Shown: positions 33,157 through 40,702 of the stretch, piece after piece
How the letters are laid out: each line of letters begins with the position of its first letter
Position numbering within the stretch: the stretch's first letter is position 1
Source: Streptomyces sp. NRRL F-2580
GTDB taxonomy: Bacteria; Actinomycetota; Actinomycetes; Streptomycetales; Streptomycetaceae
Length of the DNA stretch: 64,000 nucleotides
Direction: 5' to 3'
Assembly: GCF_000720115.1 (NCBI RefSeq)
Contig: NZ_JOIR01000016.1
Coordinates: forward strand, 55,920 to 119,919
Notes under the pieces: generated by a model
What the model was told of the DNA's origin: nothing
The model's input: the letters and a program-made list of their open reading frames with translations, nothing else
The model's database searches: none
Program-made: the position numbers and the translations under genes

Positions 33157-34788
33157 TCAGGGCCGGTCCGGGGTGCGGTAGCTGCCGGCGGCGGGGGTGT
33201 CGAGTGCCCCCGCGTCCACCAGGGCCTCGGCGATGCGGGCCGCGCTCTCGCGCCCGGTGTCCAGCACGGCCGCGACGGCATCGACGGACAGGTCGGTTGT
33301 GTGGCGGGCGAGCAGGCGGGCGGCACGGGCCAGTTCGGGCGGCAGGCCGTCCCGGCCGGAAGCCGAGGCGGCCGGATCGTCGGCGCCCTCGTCGGCGGAC
33401 GGCTCCCCGGCGTACGGGCGGGCGGCGAGCTCGATGAGCGCCGCGCCGGGCAGGGCGAGGGCGCGGGACCGGGTGGTGACGAGGACGGCGTTGCCCGGTG
33501 CGCCGGGCAGCAGGGGGACGACCTGGGCGGCGTCCCGGGCGCCGTCGAGGAGGACGAGGGCGCGCCGTCCCGCGAGGACCGAGCGGTAGAGCGCCGCCCG
33601 CTGATCCGCGTCGGCGGGAATCCTCGCCGGCGGGATCCCGAGGGCGTGGAGGAGGTGTGCCAGGAGCGGGCCGGGGCCCGCCGGGACGGGGCCGGGGGTC
33701 CGCAGGTCGACGAAGAGCGGGCCGTCGGGGAAGCGGCGGGCGACACGGTCCGCGATCCGCGCGGCCAGTTCCGTCTTGCCCGCCCCGCCCGGCCCGGTGA
33801 TCGTCAGAACGGGGACCACACCGCGGTCGACCCCCTCGGTGAGGAGGCGCTCCGCCTGGGCGAGGGCACGTTGCGCCGCTTCCGGGAGCACCTCTTGCTC
33901 CGGCGAGGGCGGCGGAGGCGGCAGCAGCGGCGGGGCCGGGGGTGGAGCCGGGGCTCGGGCAGGCGCGGGAGGCCGGTGGTCCGGGGCGACGGGCGGCGGA
34001 TCGTGGGCGAGCAGCCGGGCGTGGAGGGCCGTCAGCTCGGCGCACGGGGCGACGCCCAGCTCCTCGCCGAGGATCCGGTGCGTGTCGGCGAACACGGTGA
34101 ACGCCTCCGCCTGCCGGCCACAGCCGTGCAGGGCGCGCATGAGCAGCGCGCGCAGTTCCTCGTCGAGCGCGAACTCCCGTGTGAGAGCGGTCAGTTCGGG
34201 GATCACGGCGTGGTGCAGGCGGAGGCGCAGCGCGCACGCGAAGTACCGCTTGCGGGCGGCCGCGCGCAGGGCGCCGAGCCGGACGCGCTCCTCCTCCGCG
34301 AACGGGCCGGGCACGCCGGCCAGGGCCTCTCCGGTCCACCGGCCCAACGCGTCCGCCAGGAGGGCGTGTTCGGCTGCGGTGTCGCCGCGTCCGCGCGCCT
34401 GCCGGGCGGCCTCGACCTGGCCCTCGAACCGCAGGACGTCGACCGAGTCCTCCGCGGTGTGCAGGACGTACCCGCGCCCGTCGCCGAGCAGCACCCGGGC
34501 CGGCTCGCGGGCGCCGCGGCCGGGTTCGAGCAGGGTGCGCAGCCCCCACGCGTAGGTGCGCAGGTTGCCGGCCGCGCGGGCCGGGGCGTCGTCCCCCCAG
34601 ACGGCGGCGACGAGTTCGTCCACCGTGACCGGCCGGCGGCGGCGCAGCAGCAGGACGGCCAGGACCGCCTGCTGCCGGGGCGGGCCGGGGCGGACCGCGG
34701 CGCCGCGCAGGACCATCCGGACCGGTCCCAGCAACCGGAAGCGGTGGCCGTCGCCGCCCCGGGGCACAGCCGGGTTCACTCCGCGCAT
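33157..34788 (-). CDS. SARP-type regulator, truncated NB-ARC form
   Basis: 543 residues. OmpR-type winged helix (RQQAVLAVLLLRRRRPVTVDELVAAVWG), complete BTAD (to GRQAEAFTVFADTHRILGEELGV), Pro-rich linker, and an NB-ARC-like ATPase core with Walker A TGPGGAGKTE and Walker B ALVLLDGA. It ends shortly after a partial winged-helix segment, with no TPR array. The ATG at 34788 is used; a GTG three codons later is possible. It is the second SARP in the lanthipeptide neighbourhood and probably a pathway-specific activator. Confidence 0.87.
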   Translation of the reverse strand: MRGVNPAVPRGGDGHRFRLLGPVRMVLRGAAVRPGPPRQQAVLAVLLLRRRRPVTVDELVAAVWGDDAPARAAGNLRTYAWGLRTLLEPGRGAREPARVLLGDGRGYVLHTAEDSVDVLRFEGQVEAARQARGRGDTAAEHALLADALGRWTGEALAGVPGPFAEEERVRLGALRAAARKRYFACALRLRLHHAVIPELTALTREFALDEELRALLMRALHGCGRQAEAFTVFADTHRILGEELGVAPCAELTALHARLLAHDPPPVAPDHRPPAPARAPAPPPAPPLLPPPPPSPEQEVLPEAAQRALAQAERLLTEGVDRGVVPVLTITGPGGAGKTELAARIADRVARRFPDGPLFVDLRTPGPVPAGPGPLLAHLLHALGIPPARIPADADQRAALYRSVLAGRRALVLLDGARDAAQVVPLLPGAPGNAVLVTTRSRALALPGAALIELAARPYAGEPSADEGADDPAASASGRDGLPPELARAARLLARHTTDLSVDAVAAVLDTGRESAARIAEALVDAGALDTPAAGSYRTPDRP

Positions 34789-34883
34789 CCGGTCTGGCCT
34801 CCTCCGCGGTGCCGGGTGGTCCTACGGTGTCCGACGGTGTGGCGGCGGGCCGCCCGGACGCGATCCGGGCGGGCCGGCGGCCC

Positions 34884-35348
34884 CTACTTCTTCCACCAAC
34901 CGGTGACGGCCGTCGACTGACGCGAGGCGCGGTCCCAGCCGACGACGACCACCAGCCGGCCCCCGCCACTCAGCTGCGCGTCGTACAACCAGGTGCCCTC
35001 GTCGACCTGGCACCAGGCGTCGTCCGCGCCGATCCTGACGGCTTCCCGCGCCTGCTCCTCGGTGAAGGTCCGCTCGTTCATCCGGTCCCGCATGTGCTGC
35101 GACCACAAGTCGATCGTAGTCGGGGCGGACTTGCGGCCGCAGTCCGGCTTGGCCGGGAGGGGGCAACCCTGGCCGTCGTCGCGGCAGCGCATCAGCGAGA
35201 TCGGCGACTCGGCCTGGACGGCGATCGACGCCTGGGTCCGGGTCACGGCCGTGACGGTCCCCGCGGCCTGGGCGGGGGCTGCGGCGAGCGCCGCTCCGGA
35301 GGCGACGAGGGCGACGAGCGCGAGGCGGATGCGCTTCGAGTTGATCAT
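34884..35348 (-). CDS. Secreted Cys-containing protein, DUF4258-like
   Basis: 154 residues with a Sec signal peptide (RIRLALVALVASGAALAAAPAQA). The mature part has four Cys (LMRCRDDGQGCP, KPDCGRK, AWCQVDEG) and a segment HMRDRMNERTFTEEQAREAVRIG that resembles DUF4258. I do not assign an activity. It is divergent from the lanthipeptide operon, with 219 bases of shared regulatory DNA, so joint regulation is plausible. Confidence 0.7.
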   Translation of the reverse strand: MINSKRIRLALVALVASGAALAAAPAQAAGTVTAVTRTQASIAVQAESPISLMRCRDDGQGCPLPAKPDCGRKSAPTTIDLWSQHMRDRMNERTFTEEQAREAVRIGADDAWCQVDEGTWLYDAQLSGGGRLVVVVGWDRASRQSTAVTGWWKK

Positions 35349-35439
35349 GAGAGGCTCTTTCTTTGTTCCGTGACGGTGCGCGGCTCTGCGGCCACCGGGA
35401 AACAAGATCCTCGGCGGCCGTCCACGCGGGATGAGCAGC

Positions 35440-35478
35440 CGATCGACGCGGTGATCACCGGCGATCGCCGGCGATGGC
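35440..35478. promoter_or_regulatory. Repeated GATC-centred heptamers and a 14-bp palindrome upstream of lanKC
   Basis: cGATCGa, tGATCAc, cGATCGc and cGATGGc occur at 12-, 10- and 10-base steps, about one helical turn apart. They include the perfect palindrome CCGGCGATCGCCGG (35458-35471). SARP proteins bind direct heptamer repeats spaced about 11 bases apart, so this is a candidate activator site about 95 bases before lanKC. Confidence 0.35.
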
Positions 35479-35567
35479 CGCCCGTTCATCCCACGAAGAC
35501 CGGCCCGCCGCACAGTTACGGCCATGACCGACGAACTGGCCCCCCACGAGTCCGGGAAGGGGACGCG

Positions 35568-38225
35568 ATGAACCTGGCTCAGATGTACGCGTTCTGTCTG
35601 GCCGACCCGGTGTTCTACGACGTGCCGCAGCGCATCCGGGACGAGGACGACCGCTGGACACCTCCGCCGGTGGGCGACGCCACCGTGTCGCAGGACGACA
35701 CGGACGTATGGGTGCGGGTGTTCTTCGGCCGGCCCCTGCCGACGCAGGGGTGGAAGATCCACATATCGGCCGCGGCCCCCGCCGCCCAGGAGATCCTGCA
35801 CAGGACCGCCGCCGTCTGCGCCTCGCACCGCGTCGCCTTCAAGTACCTGCGCAGCGGCCGGCTGCTGTCGGCGTTCAACTCCAAGTACGCCCACCGCGGT
35901 TCCTCGGGCAAGTTCATCACCGTCTACCCGGCGGGCGACGAGGAGCTGAAGGCGTTGCTGGACGCCCTCACGGCCGCACTGGACGGACAGCAGGGCCCCT
36001 ACATCCTGTCCGACCTGCGCTGGAGCGACAGCAGCCCGGTGTTCGTGCGGTACGGGGCGTTCGCCGCGCGGTGGGCCCACGACGGGGGCGACGCACCCGT
36101 GCTGGCCATCGTCCGGCCGGACGGAACCCCGGTGCGCGATCCGCGCACCGCGGCGTTCACCCCGCCGCGGTGGGCCCCGATGCCCCCCTTCATCCGCGAC
36201 CGCGTCGAACGGTTCACCGCGGTCAGCCGCGTCGACCTGCCCTACGAGATCGTGCGACCGCTGCACTTCTCCAACGGGGGCGGGGTCTACCTGGCGAAGG
36301 ACCCGAAGACCGGGGACCTGGTCGTCCTGAAGGAAGCACGGCCCCTGGCCGGGCTCGACGCGCAGGGACTCGACGCCGTCGGCCGCCTGCGGAACGAGCA
36401 CCGCATGCTCACCGCACTGGCCGGCACCGGCCTCGTACCGCGGGTACTGGGCTACGAGACCTACTGGGAACACCACTTCCTCGTCCAGGAGCACATCGAC
36501 GGCGACTCGCTGGCGAAGGCCGCCGTGCTGCGCCTGCCGCTGGTGCGTCCCGGCGCGACAGCGGAGGCGTACGCGCAGTACACGCGCTGGTCGCTGTCGG
36601 TCCTCGACAAGGTCGCCGCGGCGACGGAGGCCGTCCACCGGGCCGGGATCGTCTTCGGCGATCTGCACCCGAACAACATCATCGTGCGCCCCGACGACAC
36701 CGTCACCTTCATCGACCTCGAAGCCGCCCACCCGGTCGGCGAACGGCGCACCGGCCTTCTGGGCGCACCCGGGTTCGCCGCTCCCGCCCACGTCACGGGC
36801 ACCGACGTCGACGCCTACGGCCTGGCCGCCGTGCGGCTAGGCCAGTTCATCCCGCTGGGAGCACTGTCCGCCCTGGACCCGGCCAAGCCCGACCAGCTCG
36901 CACGCTGGGCGCACGAACGCTTCCCGCTGCCCGCCGACTACGCCCGCGACGCAGCCGCGGCCATGGCGGCCATCGCGGGGACCACCGCACCGGTACCGGC
37001 CGGCGCCGACCCTGGTCCTGATCCCGGCTCCGGCCCCGGTCCCGCCGGCCGGGACTGGGAGGAGAACCGGGCGCGGCTCGTGGCGGCGCTCACCGCCTCC
37101 GCCACCCCCGACCGGAACGACCGGCTCTTCCCCAACGACCCCGAGGGAGCCCAGGAGGGCGGCGGCACCAGCCTGTCCCACGGCGCCGCGGGCGTCCTGT
37201 ACGCCCTGCACGCCACGGGTCACGCCGTCGACCCCGCCTGGACTGACTGGCTCGCCGCCACGGCCCTGCGGAACGTCACCACCGCCCCGGTCGGGCTGTT
37301 CAACGGCTCCTGCGGCGTGGCCACCGTCCTCGACCTCCTCGGACGGCACGACGAGGCCGCCGACATCCTGGGCCGGGCCCTCGACCGCACCGCCGAGACG
37401 ACCAGCCTCGGCCTGCTGACCGGACTGCCCGGCACGGGCCTGGCCGCCCTCGGCTTCCATGCCCGCGGCGGCGACCACCGCCACCTCGACCACGCCCGCC
37501 GCATCGCCGACCGCGTCGAAGCCGCCCTGGTCCGCCCGGCCGGCGCGGGCCCCGGTGCGGAACCGGGCCCCGGCGCGGACCACGGTGCGGGCCTCACCAC
37601 CGGGGCAGCCGGAGCCGCCCTGTTCCTCGTCCGCCTCCACGAACGCACCGGCGAGCCACGTCACCTCGACCTCGCCGAGCAGGCGTTGCGCCGCGACCTC
37701 GAACGATGCGCGGACGTCGACGGCTCCCTGCAGGTCGACGACGGCTGGCGGTCCGTGATCTACCTCGGCACCGGGTCCACCGGCATCGGACTCGCCCTGG
37801 CAGCCTTCCTGGAGCACCGCGCCGACCCGGGCTTCGCCGACGCCCTCAGCGCGATCCGGAAGGCGGCACGCGGCCAGTTCACCGTCTTCCCCGGCCTGCT
37901 CGACGGCCGCGCCGGACTGCTGTACTTCCTGACGGCCGCCGGCCGCGGCGCCGCCGACGAGGCCGCCCTCCAGGGCCACCGGCGCGACCTGTGGCGGCAC
38001 GCCGTCCCCCACGGCGACGGCCTCGCCTTCCCCGGCAGGCACCTGGTCCGATTGTCGATGGACCTCGCCACCGGATCGGCCGGAGTGCTCCTGGCGATGG
38101 AAGCCGCCCACCGCCGCACCGACCTCTTCCTCCCCCTGCTCGGCGGTCCGGCACCGACCACCGCCGCCCGAAGCCCGCTGCGCCGCTCCCGGCCCAGCGA
38201 AACCCCCACACCCGAAAGGAGGTGA
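35568..38225 (+). CDS. lanKC: Class III lanthipeptide synthetase LanKC
   Basis: 885 residues. N-terminal phospho-Ser/Thr lyase domain (1-210), Ser/Thr kinase domain (VVLKEARP Lys near 251, GDLHPNN near 363, DLEA near 382), and a LanC-like cyclase from about 520. The cyclase has the Gly motifs (SHGAAGV, LLTGLPGTGLAALG, LGTGSTGIGLAL, LATGSAGVLLAM) but no Cys-Cys-His zinc ligands, which makes it class III, not IV. It phosphorylates and eliminates Ser/Thr and forms (labio)lanthionine rings in the adjacent precursors. AAGGGG precedes the ATG. Its stop lies inside the ribosome binding site of the first precursor. Confidence 0.95.
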   Translation: MNLAQMYAFCLADPVFYDVPQRIRDEDDRWTPPPVGDATVSQDDTDVWVRVFFGRPLPTQGWKIHISAAAPAAQEILHRTAAVCASHRVAFKYLRSGRLLSAFNSKYAHRGSSGKFITVYPAGDEELKALLDALTAALDGQQGPYILSDLRWSDSSPVFVRYGAFAARWAHDGGDAPVLAIVRPDGTPVRDPRTAAFTPPRWAPMPPFIRDRVERFTAVSRVDLPYEIVRPLHFSNGGGVYLAKDPKTGDLVVLKEARPLAGLDAQGLDAVGRLRNEHRMLTALAGTGLVPRVLGYETYWEHHFLVQEHIDGDSLAKAAVLRLPLVRPGATAEAYAQYTRWSLSVLDKVAAATEAVHRAGIVFGDLHPNNIIVRPDDTVTFIDLEAAHPVGERRTGLLGAPGFAAPAHVTGTDVDAYGLAAVRLGQFIPLGALSALDPAKPDQLARWAHERFPLPADYARDAAAAMAAIAGTTAPVPAGADPGPDPGSGPGPAGRDWEENRARLVAALTASATPDRNDRLFPNDPEGAQEGGGTSLSHGAAGVLYALHATGHAVDPAWTDWLAATALRNVTTAPVGLFNGSCGVATVLDLLGRHDEAADILGRALDRTAETTSLGLLTGLPGTGLAALGFHARGGDHRHLDHARRIADRVEAALVRPAGAGPGAEPGPGADHGAGLTTGAAGAALFLVRLHERTGEPRHLDLAEQALRRDLERCADVDGSLQVDDGWRSVIYLGTGSTGIGLALAAFLEHRADPGFADALSAIRKAARGQFTVFPGLLDGRAGLLYFLTAAGRGAADEAALQGHRRDLWRHAVPHGDGLAFPGRHLVRLSMDLATGSAGVLLAMEAAHRRTDLFLPLLGGPAPTTAARSPLRRSRPSETPTPERR

Positions 38226-38230
38226 CCGTC

Positions 38231-38329
38231 ATGTCCATCCTCAACCTTCAGCAGCTCGAGATCGCCGAGGAAGAAGGCGTACTGCTGGCCAGCGCCATCA
38301 GCTACGCGTGCCACGGCACCCTCGCCTGA
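38231..38329 (+). CDS. lanA1: Class III lanthipeptide precursor 1, 32 aa
   Basis: MSILNLQQLE leader with the LxLQxLE recognition helix of class III precursors, an acidic stretch (EIAEEEG), then a core with S21-A-I-S24-Y-A-C27 and a tail HGTLA. S-x2-S-x2-C can form a labionin. GGAGGTGA, 5 bases ahead of the ATG, includes the lanKC stop. It is the most divergent of the three precursors. Confidence 0.93.
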   Translation: MSILNLQQLEIAEEEGVLLASAISYACHGTLA

Positions 38330-38338
38330 GCCCGCCGG

Positions 38339-38390
38339 GCCGCTCCCGGCCCGCGCGACCCCCGACACCCCGACACCCGAAGGGAGGTGA
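38339..38390 (+). repeat. Duplicated lanKC 3' end ahead of precursor 2
   Basis: The stretch from GCCGCTCCCGGCCC to GGGAGGTGA repeats the last roughly 44 bases of lanKC (38182-38225). The precursor duplication therefore included the tail of lanKC as well as the precursor gene. Confidence 0.7.
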
Positions 38391-38395
38391 CCGTC

Positions 38396-38500
38396 ATGTC
38401 CATCCTCAGCCTCCAGCAGCTCGAGATCGCCGAGGAAGAGGGCGGCGCGCTGCTCGGCAGCACCGCCAGCTTCCAGTGCCACAACACGAGCTTCCACTGA
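38396..38500 (+). CDS. lanA2: Class III lanthipeptide precursor 2, 34 aa
   Basis: Same MSILSLQQLEIAEEEG leader, core with S22-T-A-S25-F-Q-C28 followed by HNTSFH. One Cys allows one labionin or lanthionine; Thr31 and Ser32 could be dehydrated. The ribosome binding site is GGGAGGTGA. Its core end is identical to that of precursor 3. Confidence 0.93.
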   Translation: MSILSLQQLEIAEEEGGALLGSTASFQCHNTSFH

Positions 38501-38553
38501 TCCACGGGTGGCTCGCCCGCTCACACGAACACCATCGAAAGGAGGTGAAGTCC

Positions 38554-38658
38554 ATGTCCATCCTCAGCCTCCAGCAGCTCGAGATCGCCGAGGGGGAAGG
38601 TGACGTGCTGCTCGCCAGCTCCGCCAGCTTCCAGTGCCACAACACCAGCTTCCACTGA
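38554..38658 (+). CDS. lanA3: Class III lanthipeptide precursor 3, 34 aa
   Basis: Leader MSILSLQQLEIAEGEGD, core with S22-S-A-S25-F-Q-C28 and HNTSFH. Differences from precursor 2 are confined to the leader end and the first ring position. The ribosome binding site is AAAGGAGGTGA, the strongest of the set. It is the last gene before the operon terminator. Confidence 0.93.
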   Translation: MSILSLQQLEIAEGEGDVLLASSASFQCHNTSFH

Positions 38659-38713
38659 AGCCGGGTGTGACCCACCTGCCCGGCAGGTGCGGTGAGGGTC
38701 CGTTCACGGACCA

Positions 38714-38748
38714 GGACGGTCTGCGGGGCAGCGCCCCGCAGACCGTCC
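38714..38748. terminator. Terminator of the lanthipeptide operon
   Basis: A perfect 16-bp stem (38714-38729 with 38733-38748) with a 3-base loop, 55 bases after the last precursor stop. No T tract follows. Confidence 0.88.
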
Positions 38749-38807
38749 CGCCCGTCCGCCGGGTCCCGCCCGTCCGCCGGTGGGAGCCACCGCGCAGGAT
38801 GACGGGC

Positions 38808-39287
38808 ATGGAACACACCTCTGTCATCCGCCGTGCACGCGTCGGGGACCTCCCCCGCCTGGTGGAGCTCGTCCACGAGCACATCGCCTACGAGAAGTCG
38901 GCGCCGCGGCCGCCGGGCCTCGCCGAGCGGCTCGGCCCGCAGCTGTTCGCCGAGGACGCCCGGCTGTGGGTGCTGCTCGCCGCGACCCCGGACGGCGCGG
39001 TCGCCGGATACGCCGCCTGCTCCGCCGAGTTCGCGTTCTGGGACGCCCGGCACTACCTGCACATGGACTGCCTCTACCTCGCGCAGGAGGCCCGCGGCCA
39101 CGGCCTCGGCGCCGCCCTGATGGACGGGGTGCGGGACCTGGCCCGCGAGCTCGGCCTCGACCAGGTCCAGTGGCAGACCCCCGACTGGAACGAGGGCGCC
39201 ATCCGCTTCTACGACAGGCTCGGCGCCACCGGCTCCCCGAAGCGCCGGTACGCCCTGCCCGTGGAGCCGGTGGAGCCCACCGCCTAA
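38808..39287 (+). CDS. GNAT-family N-acetyltransferase
   Basis: 159 residues with the GNAT fold. Motif A is DCLYLAQEARGHGLGAALM (acetyl-CoA pyrophosphate loop), and motif B is the C-terminal GAIRFYDRLGATG. An ATG 9 bases upstream in the same frame is an alternative start. It lies just after the lanthipeptide terminator, so involvement in that pathway is possible but unsupported. Its stop overlaps the convergent carboxypeptidase gene by 4 bases. Confidence 0.9.
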   Translation: MEHTSVIRRARVGDLPRLVELVHEHIAYEKSAPRPPGLAERLGPQLFAEDARLWVLLAATPDGAVAGYAACSAEFAFWDARHYLHMDCLYLAQEARGHGLGAALMDGVRDLARELGLDQVQWQTPDWNEGAIRFYDRLGATGSPKRRYALPVEPVEPTA

Positions 39288-40576
39288 GGGGCCTGGTCGG
39301 CCGCCAGGAGGCGCTCGTACGTGGCCAGGACGGTCCGGGACTGGTGTTCCACCTGGGTGGCCACCGGGACCCAGCGGGCGCCGAAGCGGGCTGCGAAGTC
39401 CTCGCACCACCCGGTGACCAGCCGGTCGAGGCCGGGCGCCGCCGGATGCCCTTGCGCGCGCAGCACCCGCAGCAGCATCGCGGCGGCGCGCAGCGACAGC
39501 CGCCGCCCGAAGGCGTCGATGCTGGCGATGTACGCCGCGGTGGCCTCCGTGGGAGCCCCGTCGCCCGTCCACTCGTCGGAGATCCGGGGGATCAGCGTGA
39601 GCGTCCAGTCCACGGCGCGCAGCAGCGGAGCCGTGGCCCCGTCCTCGTGCGGCGGCGGGCCCGAGCGGATCCGGTCCCGTACCCCGGCGACGAGCGCGGA
39701 GTCCGCCGTGAGCCGCCCGGCGAGCATCCGCAGGGCGCCGCGCGGGTCGGGGTGCGGGGCCGGATCGTCCACCAGGTCGGAGGCCCACATGGGGACTTCG
39801 ACGATCGCGGTGGTGCCGGCGTACCGGTGGGCGTGGTACCAGGTGCTGAGCCGTGTGTCCTCCGGGTGGAAGGCCCCGGCGGCCTCGCTCCCCGGCTGCG
39901 GGATCACGAAGATCCCGGGGCCGGGGGAGGGCCAGCCGGCGGCGTCCGAGGCTCCGTTCTCCACCGGGATGTGCAGCTCGGCGGCCGATTTGGCGAACGG
40001 CTCGGCGAGGCCGGGTATGTCCCGGGTGAGCTGGACCCAGGAGCCGCCGAGATCGGTGGCGTGCAGCGAGACCTGGAGCACGGGCCGCAGCTCGTCGATG
40101 AGCGCGGTCAGGGCCAGGGTCTCGGGCGGCAGCCGGTCCGGAGGCAGTAAAGACGGCGCCCACTCGGGCTGTTCGGGGCCGGGCGGCCGGAAGAAGCTCC
40201 GGTGGTAGTCCAGGAGCGAGTACGGGCGCGGGGTGCGGTGCAGGTCCGCGCCGTCCGGGTCGGCGCAGAGCAGGAAGTGCCAGCCGCAGCCGGCCCGCGG
40301 CGCGGGCTCGTGCAGGACGCGCCGGGCGAGCGAGAGGGCGGTGGCACCGCCGACGGGCTCGTTGGAGTGCGCCCCGGCGACGACGAGGACGTTGCGGGTG
40401 TTCGGGCCGACGGCCGCCACGGACAGGACCCAGAGCGGCTGCCCGGCCCGGGAGGTGCCGGCCTGGCGGAGCCGGACCTCGCCGGGGTGTTCGTCCGCCA
40501 GTGCGCGGGCGGCCAGCCCGAGTTCGTGCGGAGTGGGGTAGCGCATGTCACGGAGGAGATTCACAAGTGATGCCAT
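39284..40576 (-). CDS. M14-type zinc carboxypeptidase-like protein
   Basis: 430 residues, no signal peptide. M14 zinc ligands are readable: HSNEPVGG (HxxE) and SLHATDLGG (third His). TSRAGQPLW and FIVLVAGA-like strands precede them. The C-terminal half is an Ala/Arg-rich helical extension of unknown role. It should remove residues from peptides or act as a peptidoglycan or amide hydrolase in the cytoplasm. It is the nearest peptidase to the lanthipeptide operon but is on the opposite strand. Confidence 0.83.
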   Translation of the reverse strand: MASLVNLLRDMRYPTPHELGLAARALADEHPGEVRLRQAGTSRAGQPLWVLSVAAVGPNTRNVLVVAGAHSNEPVGGATALSLARRVLHEPAPRAGCGWHFLLCADPDGADLHRTPRPYSLLDYHRSFFRPPGPEQPEWAPSLLPPDRLPPETLALTALIDELRPVLQVSLHATDLGGSWVQLTRDIPGLAEPFAKSAAELHIPVENGASDAAGWPSPGPGIFVIPQPGSEAAGAFHPEDTRLSTWYHAHRYAGTTAIVEVPMWASDLVDDPAPHPDPRGALRMLAGRLTADSALVAGVRDRIRSGPPPHEDGATAPLLRAVDWTLTLIPRISDEWTGDGAPTEATAAYIASIDAFGRRLSLRAAAMLLRVLRAQGHPAAPGLDRLVTGWCEDFAARFGARWVPVATQVEHQSRTVLATYERLLAADQAP

Positions 40577-40631
40577 GCCCGCCGGGCTGGGCCCGTATCC
40601 GCGCAGGGCCTGGGTGCGGCGCCGCCGGCGT

Positions 40632-40690
40632 GGGGGTCCCCCGGACGGAGCCTGGGGAGGGTCTGGGGCGGAGCCCCCCAGGGGTCCGGG
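40632..40690. repeat. Interspersed GC-rich palindromic repeat
   Basis: Contains the 'gtctggggcggagcccc' core of the repeat that is scattered between genes in streptomycetes, with GGGGTCCCCC and CCCAGGGGTCC flanks. It lies between the M14-type and lpd-like genes. A related copy is at 61341-61416. Confidence 0.65.
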
Positions 40691-40702
40691 CGGAGCACGG
40701 GC

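Noticed and set aside
35524..35571. 15-codon frame (MTDELAPHESGKGTR) overlapping the lanKC start
   Set aside because: There is no ribosome binding site, it has no precursor features (no Cys, no leader motif), and it overlaps the lanKC ribosome binding site.
38808..40576. GNAT and M14 genes as lanthipeptide tailoring enzymes
   Set aside because: A strong terminator separates them from the operon, the M14 gene is on the other strand, and both families are common. Not claimed as pathway members.
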